From contig NZ_UGOD01000001.1 in NCBI RefSeq assembly GCF_900461525.1, forward strand, positions 2,325,001-2,389,000: 64,000 nucleotides of DNA, read 5' to 3'. Source of the DNA: Legionella busanensis (GTDB lineage Bacteria > Pseudomonadota > Gammaproteobacteria > Legionellales > Legionellaceae). The position numbers and the translations under genes are program-made. The notes beneath the pieces are model-generated. The model ran no database searches, was not told where the DNA came from, and saw nothing but the letters and a program-made list of their open reading frames with translations. Shown here piece after piece: positions 44,707 to 54,844 of this stretch; position 1 is the stretch's first letter, and each line of letters starts with the position of its first letter.

Positions 44707-44869
44707 GGTTAAGTAAGATCTAAATAAAAAATAAGTTCATAAGTTAAATTAGCTAAGCGGGTTAACCCTACTTAATAAATTCATTAATTTAATATTAATT
44801 TAATATTAATTTAACCAATAATAGCGCAGAATTTAAACATTAGATAAGATAATATAATGAAAAACGATT

Positions 44870-44889
44870 CCCCCATTAATAAATGGGGG
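44870..44889 (-). terminator. Hairpin terminator after the small lipoprotein gene
   Basis: CCCCCATT/AATGGGGG is a perfect 8-bp stem around a 4-nt loop, by far the strongest hairpin in its vicinity. On the minus strand it is followed after 5 nt by TTTTT. It lies 74 bp past the lipoprotein stop. Confidence 0.65.
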
Positions 44890-44962
44890 CATCTCTAACA
44901 TGACTATCCTATGTTAATATTAGAGCCTGTTAGCCTCAATGTTACAATTCTATATTAACTAA

Positions 44963-45187
44963 TTATGGATTAGTTTTAGTAGTGTTTGCATCTTGAGATT
45001 GAGTGTTTGCTTTATTTACATTAGCATCGCTTGAAAGCTCAGCATTAACATCTTTATTAGCATTATTTAAATTGCTTTGTGTTTGATTATCAGTTGCAGT
45101 ATTGTTTCTATTAGCATCATTTTCACCGCAAGCAGTTAATGACAAAGCTAGAAAAGTAGAAGCAAGCAATATGGCTAAACGTTTCAT
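44963..45187 (-). CDS. Small Asn-rich lipoprotein
   Basis: The signal peptide MKRLAILLASTFLALSLTAC ends in a lipobox (LTAC), so Cys20 would be lipidated. The remaining 54 residues are low-complexity, rich in Asn, Asp, Ala and Thr (GENDANRNNTATDNQTQ). ATG 45187 is chosen because GGAGA lies 8 nt upstream; an ATG at 45202 is in frame but places the signal peptide internally. No family is recognised. The tail looks disordered, so it may be a surface or periplasmic linker lipoprotein. Confidence 0.75.
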   Translation of the reverse strand: MKRLAILLASTFLALSLTACGENDANRNNTATDNQTQSNLNNANKDVNAELSSDANVNKANTQSQDANTTKTNP

Positions 45188-45354
45188 AATATTTCTCTCC
45201 ATAGTTAAAATTCTGTTTAATGCCGTTTAATAGTCTAGCAAAAATTTGTCTTAAGTGAAGGACTTAAGTTAAAAAACATCTTTATTAGTATAGTCGCACT
45301 TAATCTATTTTGCAGAGTTTGTTAAAATGTCCAAATTTATAGCAGCGAGTTGTT

Positions 45355-47898
45355 ATGTCTACTAATCATACACCAATGATGCAACAATACTTAAGCATCA
45401 AAGCTCAATATCCTGATATGCTTTTATTTTATCGCATGGGAGATTTTTACGAGTTATTTTTTGAAGATGCAAAACGAGGTGCTCGTTTATTAGATTTAAC
45501 ACTAACCCATAGGGGCCAGTCCGCAGGCAAACCTATTCCCATGGCAGGGATACCTTATCATGCTGTTGAAAACTACCTCGCTCGACTTATTAAGAAGGGA
45601 GAATCCATTGCAATTTGCGAGCAGATTGGCGACCCAGCTACAAGTAAAGGTCCAGTTGAGAGGCAAGTAACACGTATTATTACACCAGGTACGGTTACCG
45701 ACGATGCCTTGCTAGATTCGCGGCGAGACAATTTATTACTTGCTATTTATCTTAATCGCCAGCAATTTGGTTTAGCTTGGGTGGATTTAAGTGGTGGGCG
45801 ATTTTATCTATCTGAAGCTAAAGATAAAAGCCAATTACAAGCTACAATCAATCGCCTTAAACCTACTGAAATCCTTATTAACGAGAATTTTCCGGTTAAT
45901 AACTTTCAGATCAATTACGCCGTTATAAAAACTCGCCCTGCTTGGGAATTTGATTTACACCGAGCTCGCCAACTATTGTGTGAACAATTTGCGGTGAATA
46001 ATCTTAAAGGACTAGGTGAGCCAGACTATATTAATGCCTTTCCTGCTGCAGGCTGTTTATTATTTTATTTACAAGCAACCCAGCGTCAAAGCTTACCGCA
46101 CCTAAAGCACTTAACACTTGAAAAAGATGACGATTACTTACAACTCGATGCAGCGACGCAAAAACATTTAGAACTCTTTGAAAATTATCAAGGTGAACGT
46201 ACCAACTCTTTACTTGCCATTCTTGATCATACTGTTAATCCTATGGGTAGCCGCTTATTAAAGCGCTGGTTAGGCAGACCACTGCGCCAACATGCCTTAC
46301 TTAAGCAACGTTTAGATGCAGTAAGCGAACTACTTATCAGTCGGCAAGACATTAAGCTACATATTTTATTAAGTGAATTTTGTGATATTGAAAGAATTTT
46401 ATCTCGAATTGCTTTACGTTCAGCGAGGCCTCGTGATTTAGTTAGCTTAAAACAAGCATTGTCATTGGTACCTTCTTTATTAGAAACTTTAAAAACTAAT
46501 CAGTCTACTTTAATTCAACAACAAATTAGTCAATTAATACCGCAGCCTGATTTAGTTGATCTTTTAACTAAAGCAATTGTCGATACGCCGCCTGTTCTTA
46601 TTCGAGATGGTGGTGTTATTGCTTTAGGTTTTGACGAAGAACTAGATGAATTACGTGCTTTAAGCACCAATGCTAATGAGAAAGTTTTAGAATTAGAAAC
46701 TAATGAAAAACAGCGTACAGGCCTATCGTCATTAAAAGTAGGGTTTAATCGCGTGCAGGGTTATTATATTGAATTAGCGCGTGGTCAAGCAGATAAAGCG
46801 CCTGCTAACTATCAACGTAAGCAAACGCTTAAAAATGTCGAACGCTACATTACACCTGAATTAAAATCATTTGAAGAAAAAGTGTTGTCTGCCCAAGCTA
46901 AAGCACTTGCTCGAGAAAAATGGCTTTATGATAATTTATTAACTGTACTCATCGATTATATTCCTACTTTAAAAGACATTGCTGACGCTTGTGCAAAACT
47001 CGATGTACTAGCCAATTTTGCTGAGCGAGCTTATAACTTTAATTGGTGTAAACCAACCTTGGTATCGGAAGATATTATTCAAATTAACCAGGGACGTCAT
47101 CCTGTTATTGAACCGCTTTTAAAAGAAGAATTTATTGCAAATTCACTTATGCTTAAACCCAAACAAAATATGCTTCTTATTACCGGCCCAAACATGGGTG
47201 GTAAGTCAACATTTATGCGCCAAAATGCTTTAATAGTATTATTAGCGCATTTAGGCAGCTATGTACCTGCAAAAGATGCTATAATAGGCCACATTGATAA
47301 GATTTTCACTCGTATTGGTGCAAGTGATGATTTAGCCTCGGGACGTTCAACGTTCATGGTTGAAATGACAGAGACAGCAAATATTTTGCGCCAAGCAACT
47401 GAAAAAAGTTTAATATTAATTGATGAAATTGGTCGTGGTACAAGTACTTATGATGGTATGGCACTTGCCTATGCTACTTGTGCATACCTAGCTAGCAAAG
47501 TAAAAGCATATACTTTATTTTCTACTCATTATTTTGAGTTAACAAAGTTACCACAAACATTTTCCTGTATTAAAAATGCTCATTTGCAAGCTAAGCTAAC
47601 TCAAGATAAGATAGTTTTTCTATATCGTCTGGAAGAAGGTTATGCAAATCGTAGTTATGGGTTAGAAGTCGCACAACTTGCAGGTATTCCAACAGAAGTC
47701 CTTGAGCTTGCTACTCAATATCTACAAACTGTACCTTCTATTAAAGAACCTGAAGTAAAGGCTCATGAGAAAATAGCTAAGCCTGAAACCAATATTCTTA
47801 GGCTTTTAGCAGAGCTTGATATTGATAATTTAACGCCCCGTATGGCTTTTGATCTAATTTGTAGATTAAAACAAGAAACAGACCACGTATTATGTTAA
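45355..47898 (+). CDS. mutS: DNA mismatch repair protein MutS
   Basis: The 847 residues are close to E. coli MutS (853). The mismatch-binding N-terminal domain carries the Phe-x-Glu wedge in [15 protein letters not shown]. The connector and lever domains follow. The ATPase domain has Walker [15 protein letters not shown], Walker [18 protein letters not shown] and the signature [19 protein letters not shown]. The C-terminal tail ([23 protein letters not shown]) is the tetramerisation part. The neighbouring recA region is also conserved in gammaproteobacteria. Confidence 0.98.
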   Translation: MSTNHTPMMQQYLSIKAQYPDMLLFYRMGDFYELFFEDAKRGARLLDLTLTHRGQSAGKPIPMAGIPYHAVENYLARLIKKGESIAICEQIGDPATSKGPVERQVTRIITPGTVTDDALLDSRRDNLLLAIYLNRQQFGLAWVDLSGGRFYLSEAKDKSQLQATINRLKPTEILINENFPVNNFQINYAVIKTRPAWEFDLHRARQLLCEQFAVNNLKGLGEPDYINAFPAAGCLLFYLQATQRQSLPHLKHLTLEKDDDYLQLDAATQKHLELFENYQGERTNSLLAILDHTVNPMGSRLLKRWLGRPLRQHALLKQRLDAVSELLISRQDIKLHILLSEFCDIERILSRIALRSARPRDLVSLKQALSLVPSLLETLKTNQSTLIQQQISQLIPQPDLVDLLTKAIVDTPPVLIRDGGVIALGFDEELDELRALSTNANEKVLELETNEKQRTGLSSLKVGFNRVQGYYIELARGQADKAPANYQRKQTLKNVERYITPELKSFEEKVLSAQAKALAREKWLYDNLLTVLIDYIPTLKDIADACAKLDVLANFAERAYNFNWCKPTLVSEDIIQINQGRHPVIEPLLKEEFIANSLMLKPKQNMLLITGPNMGGKSTFMRQNALIVLLAHLGSYVPAKDAIIGHIDKIFTRIGASDDLASGRSTFMVEMTETANILRQATEKSLILIDEIGRGTSTYDGMALAYATCAYLASKVKAYTLFSTHYFELTKLPQTFSCIKNAHLQAKLTQDKIVFLYRLEEGYANRSYGLEVAQLAGIPTEVLELATQYLQTVPSIKEPEVKAHEKIAKPETNILRLLAELDIDNLTPRMAFDLICRLKQETDHVLC

Positions 47899-47983
47899 TG
47901 CTTTAAACAAATATGAACAATAGACCTTTTATTAGCAAAAATATCAAAGTGATTAGTCACAAAATTATAGTTGAGAATTAAGT

Positions 47984-49684
47984 ATGAATAAAACAGTCCG
48001 CTTGCTCATTATTATTTTATGCCTACCCTTATTTATTGCTGCGGAAGATGTTAAGAATATTCAAATCAATGGTGTAAGTGGAAAATTACTTGATAACATT
48101 CAAACAAGGCTGACTGAAATTGCGCAAAATAAATCATTAAAAGAGGAATCAGAAGAAGAACTAAGAGCACAGGTTATAAAGGCCATGACGCCTTATGGCT
48201 TTTTCAAACCAACCATACGAATTTCATATCAACCTAATAAAATCATTTTTAATATTATTCCTGGACCAAGATTAATAGTAACTAAAATTGACACAAATAT
48301 TATTGGTGCAGGAAAAGATAATCCTCGTTTCAGCCAAGCTTTGAAAGAATTGCCTATTAAATCAGGCAAACCTTTCAATAGTGCTAATTATGAAACAGCT
48401 AAACAAAATTTAATGAGTGTTGCTGAACAGGAAGGTTACTTACGAGCATCGTTTGAAAAATCTGAAGTACTTATTGATAGGAAACAATATAAGGCTACTA
48501 TTATTCTTATTTTTGATACAGGTCCGCAATATTACTTTGGCCAAGTTCGTTTTGACCCAACTTACATTTCACCTGATCTTTTACATAGATTTGTGCCTTT
48601 TAAATATGGTCAACCTTATTCCGCTGATAAAGTTTTAGAGTTTAATAATTATTTAAGCGGCAGCGGTTATTTTAAAGCAGTTAATGTGCAACCTAAACAA
48701 AATGAAAATTCACAAATTATTCCCCTTGATGTTCATTTACAGCGGGCATCAAGAATTAATTATTCTTTAGGTCTAGGATTTGGTACAGATACAGGTATTC
48801 GTGGAAAAGCGGGTGTTCATGTTGTCCCTGTTAATCGAGCAGGACATAAATTTAATGCTGTTGCTTTAGGCTCTTTTAATGAAAATACCTTACAAAGTCA
48901 ATATGTAATTCCTGGCCAAAATCCTATAACAGATCAATATGAAGCGCTAGGTAGCTTTTCTAATTTAAATTACAATGCCGCTTACAGTAATTCACTATTA
49001 CTTTCATTAGCGCAACGTCACAATTTGCCCACCTTCCAGCGCTTACTGTCTTTAAACGCTCTTTACGAACGCTTTAATTACGATGATCAACCTACCTTTG
49101 GAAACAAAACTAAAAATACTTTATATCCTAAAGCTACTTTTACTTGGCTTAATAAGTCTGATCAACTTTTCTCGCCAAATGGTTATAAAGTTACTTTAAC
49201 AGGTTTAGGCGCAACTAAAGCACTATTTTCAGACATTAACTTTTCACAAGCGTTACTTGATGCTCGTGCTGCCTATATGGTGAACCCTATCAGAACACGT
49301 TTCTTCTTCCATACTATCCAAGGAATAACAGTAATTAATGATATTTATCAATTACCTGTTTCTTTAGGTTTCTTGTTAGGTGGCTCCGATAATTTAAAAG
49401 GTTATAATTATAATGCGTTAGGGCCTGGTAAAATTTTAACCTATGGCGGTATTGAGGTCCAAAAAGAAACGGTAGAAAATTGGTATGTTATTGGTTTTTA
49501 TGATGTCGGTGATGTGTATAAACCTCGCGCTAAGAATATTAAACAAGATGTTGGACTTGGCCTAATGTGGGTCTCCCCTGTTGGGCCGATTAAAATTGGT
49601 ATAGCACAGGCGATTGAGTCAGACTTTAAATTGACTTCCGGTAAAAAACCTAAGTTAGTTATTAATATAGGACCTGATTTATAA
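47984..49684 (+). CDS. tamA: Translocation and assembly module protein TamA
   Basis: This outer-membrane Omp85 protein has 566 residues (577 in E. coli). A signal peptide (TVRLLIIILCLPLFIAA) precedes three POTRA-like domains (for example PKIKSGKPF-type loops in ELPIKSGKPFNSANYE). The 16-stranded barrel follows, with GFLLGGSDNLKGYNYNALGP, which is the conserved loop 6 region (VRGY-like). The last strand motif is GPIKIGIAQAIE. TamA and TamB insert a subset of autotransporters and other proteins. It overlaps tamB by 1 nt (TAATG). Confidence 0.93.
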   Translation: MNKTVRLLIIILCLPLFIAAEDVKNIQINGVSGKLLDNIQTRLTEIAQNKSLKEESEEELRAQVIKAMTPYGFFKPTIRISYQPNKIIFNIIPGPRLIVTKIDTNIIGAGKDNPRFSQALKELPIKSGKPFNSANYETAKQNLMSVAEQEGYLRASFEKSEVLIDRKQYKATIILIFDTGPQYYFGQVRFDPTYISPDLLHRFVPFKYGQPYSADKVLEFNNYLSGSGYFKAVNVQPKQNENSQIIPLDVHLQRASRINYSLGLGFGTDTGIRGKAGVHVVPVNRAGHKFNAVALGSFNENTLQSQYVIPGQNPITDQYEALGSFSNLNYNAAYSNSLLLSLAQRHNLPTFQRLLSLNALYERFNYDDQPTFGNKTKNTLYPKATFTWLNKSDQLFSPNGYKVTLTGLGATKALFSDINFSQALLDARAAYMVNPIRTRFFFHTIQGITVINDIYQLPVSLGFLLGGSDNLKGYNYNALGPGKILTYGGIEVQKETVENWYVIGFYDVGDVYKPRAKNIKQDVGLGLMWVSPVGPIKIGIAQAIESDFKLTSGKKPKLVINIGPDL

Positions 49685-52644
49685 TGCATGTTATTTATCG
49701 AACACTTAAAATTACTTTTTACAGTTTGCTAATTACCCTTTTATTATTAGCTACTATTGCTCTTTTCTTACTAGGAACGACGCCTGGTTTATGGACGTCA
49801 ATTAAAATTGCTGAATATATTGTTCCGGGCAAGCTAAGAGTTAATTCCGTTAAAGGAAATATTTTTAATCATATTGGACTTAAAAATATTGCTTATTCTG
49901 ATAAGGATTATGCTGTAAATATATCTAACTTTGAGCTAAATTGGTCTTTAACAAATCTATTAAAAAAACAGTTAACTATTAACAATTTACAAGTTGATGA
50001 AGTTAACCTCGTTACAGTTGCAAAAGAGCAGGAAACAGTAACCTCAGAACCTAAGTTTAGCTTACCTCGTTTTAATTTACCTCATTTACCTCTAAGTATT
50101 GTTATTCATAATGCAGACATTAATCGTATTAAAATCAATCAAATTAATTCCACTAAGGAAATAGAAAAGATTCACCTGCAAGCTAAACTTACTAATCAAG
50201 AATGGCAATTTCAAAATGTGAGCTTAATAGTAAATGATCATATTATGCAAAGTAATGCAGTTATTAGCTCGATAATGCCTTATCCCGTAACTATATCTGC
50301 TCAAATAAAACCTGCTCATTTAACCCAAGTTGGTTTAAATGGGCAAATTCTTTTAAGTGGTAACTTTCTTAATTACTCCCTCAATGGTCAATTTACCAAC
50401 CCAACGCCTTTTACTATTAAAGGCAATATTATTAATGGGTCCCAACTAAATTTAGTTGGTAATTGGGAAAACCTAACTTGGCCCCTTAGCAAGGATTATC
50501 AATTTATTAGTAAACAGGGCCAATTAAAAGTTACGGGTGAATTACCTAATTTAACCCTTTCTTTAAATGGGCAAATTAATGAGCCTCTTTCCTCTACATT
50601 ACAGGTAGACGCGTCCACTAGCGCCACAAAAGCTCACGCAAATGCAACTCTCTTATCTAAAATTGGTAATGTCAGCTTAAATTTATTATATGATAATAAT
50701 CAACTACCTCACTTGAAAGGCAATTTAAAATCGCGCCTAATTGATGAAGATGAACGATTGGGCTTACCAATTAAAGAAGTTCAAGCTGAAAATTATTTTT
50801 CTGGCGAATCACTTCCTAATCTATCACTAGATAGTCAAATTACTGGGCGTTATAATGATAATCCTATTAAAGTAATAGTTCACTACGCTCAACAAACACT
50901 AAATGCTACAGTAGATTTAGGACCTAATCATTTTCAAGTAAATGGCTCTGCACCATTTCCTTGGCACTTACAAGCATCTATACCACAACCATCCTTATTA
51001 CATCCCTCTCTAAGTGGCCTTAATACAATCATTACAGGTCAAGCTGCGCTTTTAGGCGAGCAACAAGGTAATCTACATCTTTCTATAAATAAAGGCGAGT
51101 TTAACTCTCCTGAATTTTCTGCTATAAAATTTAATGGTGGTAAGTTAGCTGCAAATCTTGATGAAACACAACTAAGAGCTACTGGGAATCTTATTCTTGA
51201 TGATGCTAAAAAATTACTTTTATCGTTTAGTTTGCCTAAATTTAATTATTTCAAAGGTCACTTAAAGCAGCAAAGCGTTAACGGGAATTTAAAACTTATG
51301 GTAAATTCCTTAGCTTTTTTAAGCGATTTCAGCCCAGAAATTAAAAGCTTGCAAGGACGTTTAGGAGCGAATTTAAAAGTAACAGGCACCCTTGGCAAAC
51401 CTACTATTGATGGCGAAGTTCAATTAACTAAAGCAAGCATAGCTATGCCTAGCTTAGGTATTAATTTAAATCCAATCGAATTAACGCTACTTAGTAGTAA
51501 TAAAAAATGGCAAGCTCAAGGTGAAATTAGTTCAGGCGGTATTCCTTTATTTATCAATGGTAATGGTGAATTTATGCCAAGTGTTAAAGGGGCACTTACC
51601 GTTAAAGGTGAGCAAGTTCCTTTAATCTCTAGCAAAGAGTATTTAATTAATGTCTCACCTAATTTAAACTTTGAGTTTACCCCAACTGATTTAAAAATGA
51701 CGGGACAAGTTCTTATCCCTAAAGCTATCATTAAACCGCAAACCTTTTCAAACTCAGTAAGTTTGACTGATGATGTAGTCTTTGTTGATAAAAAAGAATC
51801 CCCCAATCCTTACAATATTGATACTGATGTTAAAATTGCAATGGGCGATAACGTTAGCCTGACTGTAAAGGGTTTAGAAGGCCATTTGGTTGGTTCGATT
51901 AACCTTCGCCAGCTTCCCAAAGGTCCGCTCACAGCAACAGGTGAACTAGATGTAAAAGATGGAAAATATCAAGCTTACGGTCAAGACTTGACTATTGAAA
52001 AAGGTCAACTTTTATTTACGGGTGGCTTAATCAATAATCCTGCTATTCAAGTACGTGCTATCAGAAAATTTAACAACACCACTAATAATACGCTTGCTGG
52101 TTCAAATCATTTATTTGATTTTAATTCTTCTAATGTTCAATCACTGGACTTCGGTAAATACACGACAGTAGGTATTGAAGTGAAAGGACGCTTAAGTAAG
52201 CCAAAAGTAGAATTATTTTCAGTACCGTCTACTTTATCTCAAGCCGATATTTTATCAATGTTACTTCTTGGTAGACCAGCAAACCAAGCCGATAAATCAG
52301 GCGCCCAATTAATATTAGCTGCCGTCTCAGCGCTTAACCTTGATTCCAGCAGTGGAGGTACGCAGCTCTTATCGCAATTAAAGCAAGGCTTAGGCATCGA
52401 TTTTAATATAGAAAACAATATTCAATATAATCAAAAAACTAATGAAAGCACAGATAAAACTAGCTTAGTTATCGGCAAATCTTTATCAAAAAGATTATAT
52501 TTAAGTTATAACGTCGGTTTATCAAAAGCAGATACCAATGTTTTGACTTTAAAATATTTACTCAATAAATTTTTTAGTGTGCAAGTTAATGCTAGTACGA
52601 CAGGTAGTGGTATTGACCTATTTTACACCCATCAGAAGGAATAA
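49684..52644 (+). CDS. tamB: Translocation and assembly module protein TamB
   Basis: The 986 residues begin with a membrane anchor (FYSLLITLLLLATIALFLLG). A long stretch of repetitive beta strands follows, as in AsmA-like bridge proteins that span the periplasm. The C-terminal DUF490 block is clear (GVDVKDGKYQAY-like VKDGKYQAYGQDLTIEKGQLL, ILSMLLLGRPANQ, ending in FYTHQKE). E. coli TamB is 1259 residues, so this bridge is shorter. It is coupled to tamA and lies 5 bp before hemB. Confidence 0.93.
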   Translation: MHVIYRTLKITFYSLLITLLLLATIALFLLGTTPGLWTSIKIAEYIVPGKLRVNSVKGNIFNHIGLKNIAYSDKDYAVNISNFELNWSLTNLLKKQLTINNLQVDEVNLVTVAKEQETVTSEPKFSLPRFNLPHLPLSIVIHNADINRIKINQINSTKEIEKIHLQAKLTNQEWQFQNVSLIVNDHIMQSNAVISSIMPYPVTISAQIKPAHLTQVGLNGQILLSGNFLNYSLNGQFTNPTPFTIKGNIINGSQLNLVGNWENLTWPLSKDYQFISKQGQLKVTGELPNLTLSLNGQINEPLSSTLQVDASTSATKAHANATLLSKIGNVSLNLLYDNNQLPHLKGNLKSRLIDEDERLGLPIKEVQAENYFSGESLPNLSLDSQITGRYNDNPIKVIVHYAQQTLNATVDLGPNHFQVNGSAPFPWHLQASIPQPSLLHPSLSGLNTIITGQAALLGEQQGNLHLSINKGEFNSPEFSAIKFNGGKLAANLDETQLRATGNLILDDAKKLLLSFSLPKFNYFKGHLKQQSVNGNLKLMVNSLAFLSDFSPEIKSLQGRLGANLKVTGTLGKPTIDGEVQLTKASIAMPSLGINLNPIELTLLSSNKKWQAQGEISSGGIPLFINGNGEFMPSVKGALTVKGEQVPLISSKEYLINVSPNLNFEFTPTDLKMTGQVLIPKAIIKPQTFSNSVSLTDDVVFVDKKESPNPYNIDTDVKIAMGDNVSLTVKGLEGHLVGSINLRQLPKGPLTATGELDVKDGKYQAYGQDLTIEKGQLLFTGGLINNPAIQVRAIRKFNNTTNNTLAGSNHLFDFNSSNVQSLDFGKYTTVGIEVKGRLSKPKVELFSVPSTLSQADILSMLLLGRPANQADKSGAQLILAAVSALNLDSSSGGTQLLSQLKQGLGIDFNIENNIQYNQKTNESTDKTSLVIGKSLSKRLYLSYNVGLSKADTNVLTLKYLLNKFFSVQVNASTTGSGIDLFYTHQKE

Positions 52645-52649
52645 GTTGT

Positions 52650-53639
52650 ATGTCTGATTATCATTTATCTTTACGTTTAAAAAGATTACGCCGTACGCCC
52701 TTAATTCGAGCGTTAGTGCAAGAAACGCGTTTGCATCCACAACAGTTTATTGCACCTATCTTTATAGACGAAACAATTAATACTAAACGCGAAATTATTA
52801 GTATGCCGGGGCAGTTTTGTTTACCTATTTCTGATTTAACCGAAGAGATTGATGAAATTTCTGACCTTAATATCCCAGCTGTTTTATTATTTGGTATTCC
52901 TACACATAAAGATGAGATTGGCAGTGCCTCGCTAAATTCCACAGGCATTATTCAACAAGCAGTTCAACGAATAAAACAAGCTAATCCTAATATAGTAGTT
53001 ATTACTGATGTTTGCTTTTGTGAATACACAAGCCATGGTCATTGTGGTGCTTTACAAGATGATCTAATTGATAATGATGCAACATTAGCACTATTAGGTA
53101 AACAAGCAGTTAGCTATGCAGAGGCTGGGGCAGATTGGGTTGCGCCTAGTAGTATGACTGATGGCATGGTTGGCGCCATGCGCCAAGCGCTTGATAACGC
53201 AGGTTTTTATCAAACAGCTATTTTAAGTTATGCAGTAAAATACTGCTCTAGTTTTTACGCCCCATTTGGCGAGGCAGCGCAAGGTGCACCACAATTTGGT
53301 GATCGTAAGACTTATCAAATGGATCCAGCTAACAGCAATGAGGCTTTAAGAGAAGCGGCTATTGATTTAGAAGAAGGCGCTGATATGCTTATGGTTAAGC
53401 CTGCTATGAATTATTTAGATATCATTTATAAGATTAAAAATCATTTTCCTGAAGTGCCTTTAGGTGCTTATCAAGTAAGCGGAGAATACTCCATATTAAA
53501 AAATGCAATACAGCAAGGTTTAATTAATGAAGAACGAGCAATAACTGAGAGTCTTTTAGCAATTAAACGTGCTGGCGCTGATTTAATCATCTCTTATTTT
53601 GCTAAAGACATAGCTCGTTTCTTAAAAAAATCACTCTAA
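52650..53639 (+). CDS. hemB: Delta-aminolevulinic acid dehydratase (porphobilinogen synthase)
   Basis: HemB condenses two 5-aminolevulinate molecules into porphobilinogen. The 329 residues include the Cys-rich zinc site VCFCEYTSHGHCG and the two Schiff-base lysines in YAVKYCSSFYAPFG and MLMVKPAMNYLD. The C-terminal YQVSGEY block is intact. It lies directly behind tamB, an arrangement that suggests shared transcription without a known functional link. Confidence 0.97.
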   Translation: MSDYHLSLRLKRLRRTPLIRALVQETRLHPQQFIAPIFIDETINTKREIISMPGQFCLPISDLTEEIDEISDLNIPAVLLFGIPTHKDEIGSASLNSTGIIQQAVQRIKQANPNIVVITDVCFCEYTSHGHCGALQDDLIDNDATLALLGKQAVSYAEAGADWVAPSSMTDGMVGAMRQALDNAGFYQTAILSYAVKYCSSFYAPFGEAAQGAPQFGDRKTYQMDPANSNEALREAAIDLEEGADMLMVKPAMNYLDIIYKIKNHFPEVPLGAYQVSGEYSILKNAIQQGLINEERAITESLLAIKRAGADLIISYFAKDIARFLKKSL

Positions 53640-53800
53640 CTTAGCTGGTGAAGCTTATTTATCAAATATCGTAAGATTAGTCTAATGTGACAAAATTTTT
53701 GGCAATATATACTTATCAAGAAATTTTATTGCCTTAAATTCAAAAACACTTAACAATGTGATTATTTTAAATTCATTGATAACTTTTGAGGAAACATGAT

Positions 53801-54553
53801 ATGCCTTTGTCGGAAGTTTATGCAGAAACAGCCCGAGATTTTGATCAAAGGGTAAAACAAGTAAGGAAAGAAGCAAAAAATATCTTGTCAATATACCCTC
53901 ATCATTTTAATGATGAACTATTATATTTGACTGTGAAATCTATCTTAATACAAAATAAGATTGATGCCTATACGGAAGTTCCAGAAACTAAATGGAAAGA
54001 AATAATTAATAAGAAAACTCTTTTTAATGCGATTCTTGACTATCATTTTTTCATATTTGATACGCAACTCTTTAGGCAATTGAATTGGCTTAATTCAAAT
54101 GATGTGCCTACGGAAGAAGATAGCATCCGTATACGAAAAGAATTTTTAGATAAATTATGTAGCATTCGTAATAAAAAATTTGAAGGCTCTACTATTGAAG
54201 AAGCGATTCGTTTTAAATTAAAACAAGCCACAGAGTTAAGTGATGTCATCACGCAGACGAATTTGGAAACTCTTAAAGATCGCAATACTCTAAATATCAT
54301 TCAAGTTATTTCCAATATACTAAAATTATTTTTTATGAGTATTTTTTATCCATTTTGTTTCGATCCTATAGTCTCAAACAAATGCAGCATGGGAAATTCA
54401 GTAGGTACTCTTTGGTCTGGTAAATCATTAAATAGTGTTCATATGGAACATTTAAAAGCTAAATCGGAACAATTGGAACATACATGTAAAGAAGTAAATG
54501 AATATTTAGACATTCAGCAAGACGAAGAGGCTGAAAAATTTCCTACAATATGA
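53801..54553 (+). CDS. Unknown helical protein with one hydrophobic segment
   Basis: ATG 53801 has GAGGA about 8 nt upstream; a TTG at 53786 is in frame but less likely. The 250 residues are charged and helical, with a single hydrophobic stretch near residues 170-190 (NIIQVISNILKLFFMSIFYPF) that could enter a membrane. A Glu/Asp-rich end follows (IQQDEEAEKFPTI). No family is recognised. The composition and acidic C-terminus would fit a Dot/Icm substrate, but so would other cytoplasmic proteins. Confidence 0.65.
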   Translation: MPLSEVYAETARDFDQRVKQVRKEAKNILSIYPHHFNDELLYLTVKSILIQNKIDAYTEVPETKWKEIINKKTLFNAILDYHFFIFDTQLFRQLNWLNSNDVPTEEDSIRIRKEFLDKLCSIRNKKFEGSTIEEAIRFKLKQATELSDVITQTNLETLKDRNTLNIIQVISNILKLFFMSIFYPFCFDPIVSNKCSMGNSVGTLWSGKSLNSVHMEHLKAKSEQLEHTCKEVNEYLDIQQDEEAEKFPTI

Positions 54554-54566
54554 GTTATTGAGCTTT

Positions 54567-54738
54567 ATGAGTGAAGTTATTTTAATTGATGACAGAAAAC
54601 CATATTTCATAATAAAAGAACAGCAAGGCATGCTGTTTTTAGGATTTCGCAGAGTTTGGTAAAAAAACTAAAAGTTGGTTTTATGATTTTAAATCCTATC
54701 TTATTACGAAGCGCGGCAAGTTTATTCCAGTTAATTAG
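54567..54738 (+). pseudogene. Probable small gene broken by a single-base frameshift
   Basis: ATG 54567 opens a 31-codon frame (MSEVILIDDRKPYFIIKEQQ, then GMLFLG). One base later the +1 frame continues with coding-like sequence (DFAEFGKKTKSWFYDFKSY, then LITKRGKFIPVN) to TAG 54738. Deleting one base near 54643 joins the two halves into about 56 residues. The joined product is charged and aromatic like a real small protein. An inverted repeat AACAGCA/TGCTGTT followed by TTT (54619-54640) falls inside it. A sequencing error or simple chance cannot be excluded. Confidence 0.4.
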
Positions 54739-54760
54739 TCACTTTTCACTATTGGGCTAA

Positions 54761-54790
54761 AAAAAATGAGCTTATTAAGCTCATTTTTAA
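54761..54790. terminator. Bidirectional terminator between convergent genes
   Basis: AATGAGCTTA/TAAGCTCATT forms a near-perfect palindrome flanked by A-run on the left and TTTTT on the right, so it can work for the plus-strand genes and for fadL on the minus strand, whose stop is 54845. Confidence 0.8.
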
Positions 54791-54844
54791 ATAGAAACGT
54801 TTTTTAACTGCTTAAGAGAGATAAGCTTTTTTAAGTAATTTACA

